Positions 9,888-15,803 of a stretch of DNA of 20,580 nucleotides are shown here, piece after piece. The stretch spans positions 1 to 20,580 of the forward strand of contig UQEF01000050.1 of NCBI GenBank assembly GCA_900540045.1, in the 5' to 3' direction. Below the pieces are notes generated by a model. It ran no database searches. It had not been told where the DNA came from and was given only the letters and a program-made list of their open reading frames with translations. This DNA comes from an uncultured Eubacteriales bacterium. GTDB lineage: Bacteria > Bacillota > Clostridia > Christensenellales > Aristaeellaceae. The translations under genes and the position numbers were made by a program. Position 1 is the stretch's first letter. Each line of letters starts with the position of its first letter.

Positions 9888-9910
9888 CAAAGGCATGCGC
9901 GGTGTTTCGT

Positions 9911-11164
9911 TCACCGGTTGTTCAGCTCCGCGATCAGCCCGTCCATGTCCAGCTTGCCTTTCATGTAGCTGTTTGCGGGCGTCCATCCGTCCACATACCC
10001 GCAGCTCGGGAAGATCAGGTAGGGCGCGACCTCCGCGCGGTAGCGTTCGAGCTGTTCCCGGCTGTAGTAGCGCCCTTCGGCTTCCCCGGAGTCGCGCAGG
10101 CGGATGAGCTCGTCGATCACGCTCTGGGCCTCGTTTTGTTCCTTCTGGGCCTCGATGTCGCGGTCGAGGCTGGCGCGCAGCAGGGCGACATAGTCATATT
10201 CCTCGTACAGCGCCGGGGCAAATTCGGGGGCGCTGCGCGCCATGGCCGCGCGGATGTAGTCGGCGGCCTCGTCGGCTTTGCCGGTCCGGGCGTTCATGAC
10301 CCATACCTCCAGCCGCATGGGCACCTTTCGCTCCGTCCCGACGGAAAACAGTGTCTCGTTCCCCAGCGGGTGGTTGGCCGCGTCGCTGACCAGCATGTAC
10401 AGCGTGGTGGAGCCCTCGTTGTAGAGGGGTTTGAGGTTGTCGCCAAGCAACGCCGTCAGTTCCCCGATCTGCCGGACCCCGTCGCGGAAGGCTTCGGTAT
10501 CATAATCGACGTTCCCCTCTGCGTCCGCAAACTCCCCGGCATATTGCTGGATAAAGCTCGAAAGCAGCAGAACGCCTGCCTGACCATTCAGCATGCCATC
10601 GAAAAAGAGGGTGCCGCGCCGCGTTTCCGCGTCCAGCGCAAAATACTTCTGCGCAAGGGCGTAGAGCTCCGCGTAGGTATGCGGCTCGTCCGCCTCCGTA
10701 AGCCCCAGCTTTTCCCCCAGGCCGTAGGGGTCCCCATCCAGCCATTGCATCCTGTAACGGGCGCCCATGTACCAGCCCATCGTGGGCACGCCCATCATGC
10801 GGCCGTCCACCGTGACCGCCCCGCGCACGGCGGGATAGAGCTTCTCCTCCCCGAACAGCTCCGTCAGGTCCATGAGCAGCCCGGCCTCGTTCATTTCCCG
10901 AAGGGTGAGCTCGTCCGTCGTGATGCGGGCCACATCCCAATCGGTGGTGAAGATCAGTTCCCGGAGGTTGGTGTCGATGCCGTTGTCAAGATACTCGGCG
11001 GGGATCAGTTCCAGGCTTCGGTCCGGGTACTGCGCCAGATAATCCTCGCTGACGAACCAGCCGTCATTGAGCACGCGCAGCGCGCCGCCGTCCTGCGCCA
11101 GCGCAGGCAGGGCGCCCGTCAGCAGGCACAGGCACAGCGCGATGCAAAGTCCACGTTTTTTCAT
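9911..11164 (-). CDS. Secreted solute-binding-protein-like protein coupled to a sigma/anti-sigma pair
   Basis: This 417-residue exported protein starts with a signal peptide (MKKRGLCIALCLCLLTGALPALA, cleavage near residue 23); no lipobox cysteine is evident, so it is probably released or wall-associated. The mature part resembles family-1 extracellular solute-binding proteins in outline: a beta-strand start, a LTELFGEEKLYPAVRGAVTVDGRMMGVPTMGWYMG segment typical of hinge-domain sugar binders, and a helical C-terminal half. No ABC permease or ATPase gene is beside it, which argues against a simple uptake role. Its ATG overlaps the anti-sigma-like gene's TGA as ATGA, and AAAGGAGAGG lies upstream. 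It may sense a ligand for the membrane protein encoded before it, but that is inference. The fold call is moderate; the specific family is not recognised. Confidence 0.7.
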   Translation of the reverse strand: MKKRGLCIALCLCLLTGALPALAQDGGALRVLNDGWFVSEDYLAQYPDRSLELIPAEYLDNGIDTNLRELIFTTDWDVARITTDELTLREMNEAGLLMDLTELFGEEKLYPAVRGAVTVDGRMMGVPTMGWYMGARYRMQWLDGDPYGLGEKLGLTEADEPHTYAELYALAQKYFALDAETRRGTLFFDGMLNGQAGVLLLSSFIQQYAGEFADAEGNVDYDTEAFRDGVRQIGELTALLGDNLKPLYNEGSTTLYMLVSDAANHPLGNETLFSVGTERKVPMRLEVWVMNARTGKADEAADYIRAAMARSAPEFAPALYEEYDYVALLRASLDRDIEAQKEQNEAQSVIDELIRLRDSGEAEGRYYSREQLERYRAEVAPYLIFPSCGYVDGWTPANSYMKGKLDMDGLIAELNNR

Positions 11165-11952
11165 TGGGCCTCTCCTTTCATTTCGGGCGTGACCGTCACG
11201 ACCCATTCGTCCTTGAGCCAGGTGTTGTCAGGGTCCTCGCGCAGCCATTCACCCTCGGGTGTGACCTCCCAGTTGGCGATGGAGAGGATCACATCATAGC
11301 TCTCTGCGCGCTCGATGCCGCCCTCGCGGCCCGCGAACTCGAAATAGAAGCGAATCGTTCCGTCCGGCTGGGGGATCTGGTCGTAGCCGACGCTGTCCGG
11401 CTCGCCGTTTTCATCCAGCACGCCGTCTGCCACGCATTTGGCCAGAATGAGCCTGGCTCCCCGCTCCTGCGCCAGCTCCACATAGCTGGGCGCGGCGTCG
11501 GGCACGGTGTAGTCCTTGCCATAGTGCAGGGGATAGCCCGCGGGCTCATGAATGCCCGAATTTTCGTCAATCAGCACGATGTTGGCGCCCTCCGCCGCGC
11601 GGATGACCCCGCTGCCGTAGATCGTGCCGTCCTTGTAGATCACGTCATCCAGCGTATAGATCACATCGCCCAGCCGTGTGCTCTCGCCCGAGGGCGCGAT
11701 GTCGCCCGAAAGCAGTTCGTCCTTTCTCTCCTCGCCGCCGAACCACCCCGCCAGGTCGGCCGTGCGGCTCTCATACACCGCCAGCGCAATGCCGCCCAGG
11801 AGCGCCAGCACCAGCGCCGCAATCAGCGCCGTGCGCAGCGCGCGCGGCCGTGCGGCCGGAGCCGCGTCCAGATTTGCCAGCGTATGCCGCACGCGCGCCT
11901 CCAGCCGGACGGGGTCCGGATCGTATGCGCGCTGCCACTCAGATCGTTTCAT
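11161..11952 (-). CDS. Single-span membrane protein, probable anti-sigma factor
   Basis: This 263-residue protein has a short cytoplasmic N-terminus (about 1-40, MKRSEWQRAYDPDPVRLEARVRHTLANLD), one transmembrane helix (about 41-60, TALIAALVLALLGGIALAVY) and about 200 extracytoplasmic residues. Its gene follows an ECF sigma factor with an ATGA overlap and a strong GGAGGATATCGA leader, which is the usual order and topology of an ECF anti-sigma factor. The N-terminus has no zinc-binding His/Cys-x2-Cys set, so it is not a ZAS-type anti-sigma. The outer domain resembles DUF4179-like clostridial proteins only loosely. It lies between the sigma gene and a secreted solute-binding-like gene, so the outer domain could receive an envelope signal. 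The role rests mainly on context. Confidence 0.75.
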   Translation of the reverse strand: MKRSEWQRAYDPDPVRLEARVRHTLANLDAAPAARPRALRTALIAALVLALLGGIALAVYESRTADLAGWFGGEERKDELLSGDIAPSGESTRLGDVIYTLDDVIYKDGTIYGSGVIRAAEGANIVLIDENSGIHEPAGYPLHYGKDYTVPDAAPSYVELAQERGARLILAKCVADGVLDENGEPDSVGYDQIPQPDGTIRFYFEFAGREGGIERAESYDVILSIANWEVTPEGEWLREDPDNTWLKDEWVVTVTPEMKGEAQ

Positions 11953-12416
11953 TCGATATCCTCCTTCAAAATCTCCCGCAGGCGTCCACGGGCCATGTGC
12001 AGCCGGGAGGTGACGGTTCCTTTGGGGATATGCAGCAGCCGCGACAGCTCCGAAACGTCGTATCCCTCCATATAGTGCAGCACTGTCACGGTGCGCAGCT
12101 TCTGGGGCAGGGCGTCCAGCGCGTCGCGCAAGGCGGCGGCGCTCCCGTCGGGGGCGGGCATCTCCGGCACACTCTCCACGGGCACCATGCGTTTTTGCCT
12201 GCGCTGGATGTTGACACATTCCCGCATCAGAATGCGCATGAGCCATGTGTCGAAGTATTCCTCCCGGCGAAGGGATGAGCGCTTCTGCCAGGCCCTGAGC
12301 ACCGCCTCGGACACCGCGTCCAGGCAGTCCTGCTCCCCTTGAAGGTAGCTTCTGGCCACGCGGTACATTTTTTCCCGCGCATCCAGGACGCGACCCTCAA
12401 AGTCCTCCCTTGTCAC
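11949..12416 (-). CDS. ECF-type RNA polymerase sigma factor
   Basis: This 155-residue sigma factor has region 2 at about residues 8-75 (EKMYRVARSYLQGEQDCLDAVSEAVLRAW...FDTWLMRILMRECVNIQRRQKR) and region 4 at about 100-150 (LPQKLRTVTVLHYMEGYDVSELSRLLHIPKGTVTSRLHMARGRLREIL), the helix-turn-helix that reads -35 elements. It directs transcription of a small regulon when released from its anti-sigma factor. I chose the GTG at 12416 because AGGAGG lies 8 bases before it and region 2 then starts at once. An ATG at 12455 would add 13 residues but has no Shine-Dalgarno. The gene overlaps the next by ATGA and is separated from fba upstream by a terminator, so it needs its own promoter. Confidence 0.92.
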   Translation of the reverse strand: MTREDFEGRVLDAREKMYRVARSYLQGEQDCLDAVSEAVLRAWQKRSSLRREEYFDTWLMRILMRECVNIQRRQKRMVPVESVPEMPAPDGSAAALRDALDALPQKLRTVTVLHYMEGYDVSELSRLLHIPKGTVTSRLHMARGRLREILKEDIE

Positions 12417-12424
12417 AGGCTTCC

Positions 12425-12430
12425 CCTCCT
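12425..12430 (-). promoter_or_regulatory. Ribosome binding site for the GTG start of the ECF sigma factor
   Basis: AGGAGG on the minus strand is spaced 8 bases from GTG at 12416, deciding this start over the ATG at 12455. Confidence 0.65.
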
Positions 12431-12489
12431 TCTGTTCAAGCGCGCTTTCATCCATTAGACGCACGGCAGGGGCGTTTGATTGAGTGGCG

Positions 12490-12525
12490 AAAAAAAGTGG
12501 CGGCGCGACCATGCAGTCGCGCCGC
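12490..12525 (-). terminator. Rho-independent terminator of fba
   Basis: On the minus strand a perfect 10-bp stem, GCGGCGCGAC and GTCGCGCCGC, with a 6-base loop is followed after CA by TTTTTTT. It begins 23 bases after the fba stop and separates fba from the sigma-factor operon. Confidence 0.93.
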
Positions 12526-12547
12526 GCTTGTGCTTTTGTCAAACGGA

Positions 12548-13477
12548 TTAGGCCTTGCCGTTGCAGCCCAGGACGTCCACGATCTTATGGCGGACCATCT
12601 CACGGATGCCGTTGCGCGCGTCGGTCAGGTACTGGCGCGGATCGAAGTGGTCGGGATGCTCGGCCAGATGCTTGCGGATCTCGCCGGTGAAGGCCAGCCG
12701 CAGGTCGCTGTCGATGTTGATCTTGCAGACGGCCATGCTGGCAGCCTTGCGCAGCATTTCCTCGGGCACGCCCTGCGCGCCGGGCATGTTGCCGCCGTAC
12801 TTGTTAATCATGTCCACATAGCTGGGGATGACGCTGCTGGCGCCGTGCAGCACGATGGGGAAGCCGGGCAGACGCTTGGAGACCTCCTCCAGAATGTCAA
12901 AGCGCAGCTTGGGCTCTCCCTTGAACTTGAAGGCGCCGTGGCTGGTGCCGATCGCGATGGCCAGGCTGTCGCACCCGGTGCGGGTGGCAAACTCCTCGAC
13001 CTCTTCGGGGCGGGTGTAGCTGGAATCCTCGGCGGATACCTTCACATCGTCCTCCACGCCGGCCAGGCGGCCCAGCTCGGCCTCGACGGTCACGTTGCGG
13101 TCGTGCGCGTACTCGACGACCTTGCGGGTCAGGGCGATATTCTCCTCAAAGGGCAGGTGGCTGCCGTCGATCATCACGCTGGTGAAGCCGCCGTCGATGC
13201 AGCTCTTGCAGGTTTCAAAGTCGGGGCCATGGTCCAGATGCACCACGATGGGCAGATCCGTGTCCTCGATGGCGGCCTCGATCATCTTCATGAGATAGAC
13301 GTGCTTGGCATACTTGCGCGCGCCCGCGCTCACCTGCAAAATGAGGGGGGCGTTTTCCATCTTCGCGCCCTCGGTGATGCCCTGGATGATTTCCATGTTG
13401 TTGACATTGAAAGCGCCGATGGCATAACCGCCCTCGTAGGCCTTTTTGAACATTTCTTTGCTGTTGACCATTGGCAT
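12548..13477 (-). CDS. fba: Class II fructose-1,6-bisphosphate aldolase
   Basis: This zinc-dependent glycolytic and gluconeogenic enzyme interconverts fructose-1,6-bisphosphate with dihydroxyacetone phosphate and glyceraldehyde-3-phosphate. The 309-residue product shows GAFNVNNME (21-29), HLDHG (80-84; catalytic Asp82, zinc ligand His83), VEAELG (131-136, metal-site Glu), IGTSHGAF (177-183, zinc His180) and VLHGASS (209-215, zinc His211). Length and motifs fit the shorter clostridial/Bacillus class II type rather than the roughly 350-residue E. coli type. A tagatose- or other ketose-bisphosphate specificity cannot be excluded from motifs alone. The ATG at 13477 has GGAGGAG 6 bases upstream; a second ATG two codons later is spaced less well. 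The gene is a single-cistron unit with its own promoter and terminator. Confidence 0.95.
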   Translation of the reverse strand: MPMVNSKEMFKKAYEGGYAIGAFNVNNMEIIQGITEGAKMENAPLILQVSAGARKYAKHVYLMKMIEAAIEDTDLPIVVHLDHGPDFETCKSCIDGGFTSVMIDGSHLPFEENIALTRKVVEYAHDRNVTVEAELGRLAGVEDDVKVSAEDSSYTRPEEVEEFATRTGCDSLAIAIGTSHGAFKFKGEPKLRFDILEEVSKRLPGFPIVLHGASSVIPSYVDMINKYGGNMPGAQGVPEEMLRKAASMAVCKINIDSDLRLAFTGEIRKHLAEHPDHFDPRQYLTDARNGIREMVRHKIVDVLGCNGKA

Positions 13478-13511
13478 GGGTAACTCCTCCTTGCTGCTTG
13501 GGAATGCCTTT

Positions 13512-13520
13512 ATTATACCA
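13512..13520 (-). promoter_or_regulatory. Extended -10 promoter of fba
   Basis: The minus strand reads TGGTATAAT, a perfect extended -10 (TGnTATAAT), 34 bases before the fba start codon. No clear -35 element is present, as is normal for extended -10 promoters. Confidence 0.75.
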
Positions 13521-13546
13521 AAGTTTGTCCCGCTTGGGTAGAGGCG

Positions 13547-13567
13547 GCGCAAAAATTGCGCATGCGC
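13547..13567. repeat. Overlapping palindromes upstream of the fba promoter
   Basis: GCGCAA and TTGCGC flank AAA (13547-13561), and a 10-bp palindrome GCGCATGCGC (13558-13567) overlaps it. The first is centred about 50 bases upstream of the likely fba transcription start. It could be an operator; no terminator function fits, because the T-run is in the loop. Confidence 0.35.
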
Positions 13568-13602
13568 TGCTCCCGGCCGCTTACACAGGGCCTTCCGCGT
13601 CC

Positions 13603-13655
13603 AAAAAGGGGAGGCGCCGCCCCGGCCCGGTTGAATGGGCCTTGGGCAGCGCCCC
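13603..13655 (-). terminator. Rho-independent terminator of the flavoprotein reductase gene
   Basis: On the minus strand a long bulged stem (GGGG-CGCTGCC with GGCGGCG-CCT-CCCC, inner GGCCC/GGGCC arms) is followed by TTTTT. It starts 25 bases after the stop codon. Confidence 0.75.
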
Positions 13656-13680
13656 GCAGGGATTATGCGGTACGCGTCTC

Positions 13681-15552
13681 TTATAAATCGGGGATGAAGT
13701 CGGGCAGCTCACCGGTGGAAACAAAGTAGCCGGAAATGTAGCCAAAGGCGCATGCGTCAGCGTCAGCGTTGGAGCCCAGGCGGTTGGTGCCGTGCACGCC
13801 GCCGGTCACCTCGCCCGCCGCGAACAGGCCCGGAATGACCTGGCCGTAGATGTCCTTGACGCTGGTGTTGGTATCGATCACCAGACCGCCCATGGTGTGG
13901 TGCACGGACGGATACTGCGGGATGGCGTAGTAGGGGCCTTCCTCCATCTTGACCATGGTGGCAGCCATCACCTTGCCAAAATCGGGATCAGAGCCGCTGT
14001 CGATATAGCCGTTATGCTTGTCGATGGTGGCCTTGAGGTTTTCAGCGGTCACGCTGGGATACTGGCCCTTGATCGCGAAGGCGTTGATCTTTTCAGCCAG
14101 TTCTTCCAGCGTTTCTCCCTTGAGCACGCGGCCGCTCTGCACGCCGGCCTCCAGCTCTTCGGGCTTCACAAACGCGCTGACGACCGGCTCGGTGAACAGG
14201 GCATAGGTGGAAATGAAGCCGCTGTTGACAGCTGCGTTGGCGCACACGTCGCGGCGATCGCCCTCGTTGACGTAGCGGTTGCCGTTATAATCCACGTAGA
14301 TCACGCCGTAGGAGGGACCGGTGAAGGGCCATACGGCGTAGCTGTCCAGCACGCCGGTGTTCGGATCGGCCCAGGGATAGCGCTGGATGTTGCTCATCTG
14401 GGTGGTGTTGGCGCCGATGGCCTGCGCAAGGTAGATGCCCTCGCCAGTGGAGGCGGCCTTGATGTTGGTGGTGGGCAGGTCGGCGGTCAGGTAGGGCACC
14501 TGGGTCTGGCGCATATCCACGTTGGAGGAGAAGCCGCCGGTGGCCAGAATGACGCCCTTCCTGGCCTCGATGGTCTTGTAGCCGTCGGCCGTGGCCACGC
14601 GGATGCCTACCACGCGGTTGGCCTCGTCGCGGGTGCGATAGATCTCGACCATCTTGGTTTCCAGCTCGATGACGGCGTCGGTATTCTTGAGCATCTTGAG
14701 CTGAAGATCGGTGATATCGGAGCCCACCTGGTTTTCCGTCACATAGGTGCGATAGCCATAGTGTCCACCGGGACGGGCCAGCGTATCGCGAATCACCAGG
14801 CCGTTGTCCAGCAGCAGGTCCAGATAGTAGGGTGATCCATAGACCATTTCGGTCACCAGTTCGGGCACGCTCATATTGTCGCCGCCCTTGATGGTATCCT
14901 CAATGTGCTTCTCAGCGGTATCGGGTTCCAGGTTGAACTTTTTCTGCAGCTCCGCCGCGACCTTGGAGGTATAGGCCGCGTACTGGCCGCCGTTGATGGC
15001 GCTGTTGCCGCCGGTGGTGGAGAGCTTTTCCACCAGCACGGTGCTGGACCCGGACTCTACGGCGCTGTATGCTGCCGCCAGGCCCGCGAAGCCGCCGCCG
15101 ACCACGACGACGTCGTAGCTCTCATCCCAGGTTTCCGGCACTTCAAAGGAGCCCATCACGGGATAGTAATCCGGCGCGAGGTTTTCCTCAGCCTCCGGCA
15201 CCTTGGAGAAAGCGGCCAGATCTGCCCCGGCTTCGGTCAGCGCGGCTTCCACCGCAGCCTTCACGCCGTTGGAGGTCATGGTCGCGCCGCTGATGCCGTC
15301 CACCGCGATGCTCTGGGCCTCCACGATCATGCCGGGCAGCTTTTCCAGGGCGGGATAGCCGGGCGAGGTTTCGTTGTGCTCCTTGATTACAACGCTCTCG
15401 ATCGCGCCGTCTGAGAGTGTCACCTCCACGACCAGGCCGTCAAACATGCCTTTGACGGTCTCTGTGTAAGTGCCTGCCTTCATGCCTTCGGCCATCGCGG
15501 GTACAGCCAGCAGTAGCGTCAAGCAAAGGAAAATAGCCATTATTCGTTTCAT
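13681..15552 (-). CDS. Exported FMN/FAD flavoprotein reductase (fumarate-reductase-like)
   Basis: This 623-residue exported oxidoreductase belongs to the flavocytochrome-c/fumarate reductase flavoprotein superfamily. It has a signal peptide (1-21, AVPAMA) and an FMN_bind domain (about 25-110) with DGISGAT at 85-91. Thr91 in that motif is the expected site of covalent FMN attachment by ApbE. The FAD domain starts with VVVVGGGFAGLAAAYSA (148-164). Catalytic-domain motifs are NEGDRRDVCANA (Arg434 the likely proton-transfer Arg), HHTMGG (551-556), GLFAAGEVTGGVHGTNRLGSNA (575-596, Arg591 substrate contact). There is no haem motif. Where fumarate reductases have a histidine (IQAHPT-like), this protein reads IQRYPW with Tyr392, so the acceptor is probably not fumarate. 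No quinol dehydrogenase or flavin-transfer gene is adjacent. AAGGGGG is spaced 9 bases before the ATG. The substrate is unknown. Confidence 0.9.
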   Translation of the reverse strand: MKRIMAIFLCLTLLLAVPAMAEGMKAGTYTETVKGMFDGLVVEVTLSDGAIESVVIKEHNETSPGYPALEKLPGMIVEAQSIAVDGISGATMTSNGVKAAVEAALTEAGADLAAFSKVPEAEENLAPDYYPVMGSFEVPETWDESYDVVVVGGGFAGLAAAYSAVESGSSTVLVEKLSTTGGNSAINGGQYAAYTSKVAAELQKKFNLEPDTAEKHIEDTIKGGDNMSVPELVTEMVYGSPYYLDLLLDNGLVIRDTLARPGGHYGYRTYVTENQVGSDITDLQLKMLKNTDAVIELETKMVEIYRTRDEANRVVGIRVATADGYKTIEARKGVILATGGFSSNVDMRQTQVPYLTADLPTTNIKAASTGEGIYLAQAIGANTTQMSNIQRYPWADPNTGVLDSYAVWPFTGPSYGVIYVDYNGNRYVNEGDRRDVCANAAVNSGFISTYALFTEPVVSAFVKPEELEAGVQSGRVLKGETLEELAEKINAFAIKGQYPSVTAENLKATIDKHNGYIDSGSDPDFGKVMAATMVKMEEGPYYAIPQYPSVHHTMGGLVIDTNTSVKDIYGQVIPGLFAAGEVTGGVHGTNRLGSNADADACAFGYISGYFVSTGELPDFIPDL

Positions 15553-15607
15553 TTTTTCATACCCCCTTGTTTGTTATAATCGCGACTAAGTGAAACGAAC
15601 TATCTAA

Positions 15608-15636
15608 GTAATACCATATTGTTAAGAACATGTCAA
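15608..15636 (-). promoter_or_regulatory. Promoter of the flavoprotein reductase gene
   Basis: On the minus strand a perfect TTGACA (15631-15636) and a 17-base spacer precede TATTAC (15608-15613), with TGG just before the -10. The predicted start near 15601 leaves a leader of about 49 bases. Confidence 0.8.
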
Positions 15637-15651
15637 TATCGTTTTCGATAT
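15636..15651. promoter_or_regulatory. Perfect palindrome abutting the flavoprotein -35 box
   Basis: ATATCG-TTTT-CGATAT is a 16-bp perfect inverted repeat that touches the -35 element. Its centre is about 42 bases upstream of the predicted transcription start, the standard position for a class II activator of the CRP/FNR family, although a repressor could bind there too. Confidence 0.45.
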
Positions 15652-15690
15652 AATTCCATATTCAAAATCATATAGCGCCACCCCTGCCCA

Positions 15691-15707
15691 TTCCTGTAGA
15701 GCAGGAA
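15691..15707. repeat. Short inverted repeat between the divergent promoters
   Basis: TTCCTG and CAGGAA flank TAGAG. It lies between the two divergent promoters, with no T-run on either strand, so it is not a terminator; its function is unknown. Confidence 0.3.
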
Positions 15708-15720
15708 AACCCTTTGCTGT

Positions 15721-15741
15721 TGTCAAAGGATGGGTTTGACA
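15721..15741. promoter_or_regulatory. Inverted repeat overlapping the pseudosortase -35 box
   Basis: TGTCAAA and TTTGACA are perfect 7-bp arms separated by 7 bases. The right arm contains the -35 hexamer TTGACA of the plus-strand promoter, so a protein bound here would be expected to repress it. Confidence 0.45.
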
Positions 15742-15764
15742 TCCTGCCGCGAAAACGGTATGAT
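15736..15764 (+). promoter_or_regulatory. Promoter of the proline-rich pseudosortase gene
   Basis: TTGACA (15736-15741), a 17-base spacer and TATGAT (15759-15764) form a near-consensus housekeeping promoter 39 bases upstream of the start codon. Confidence 0.82.
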
Positions 15765-15803
15765 GGATACTGAATGAATCTACGCTGAGGGGGAGGGGTG
15801 AAC

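Noticed and set aside
9764..11299. 511-codon plus-strand frame opposite the solute-binding-like gene
   Set aside because: The minus-strand gene has a signal peptide, ribosome site, ATGA coupling and terminator; the plus-strand frame has none of these.
13600..13700. Possible riboswitch-like structure downstream of the flavoprotein gene
   Set aside because: The fold is explained by a bulged terminator stem with T-run; no conserved aptamer pattern was recognised.
15549..15560. Three-codon ATG-AAA-AAA-TGA leader frame overlapping the flavoprotein start
   Set aside because: The Shine-Dalgarno sequence is only one base from this ATG and correctly spaced for the real start at 15552, so leader translation is unlikely.
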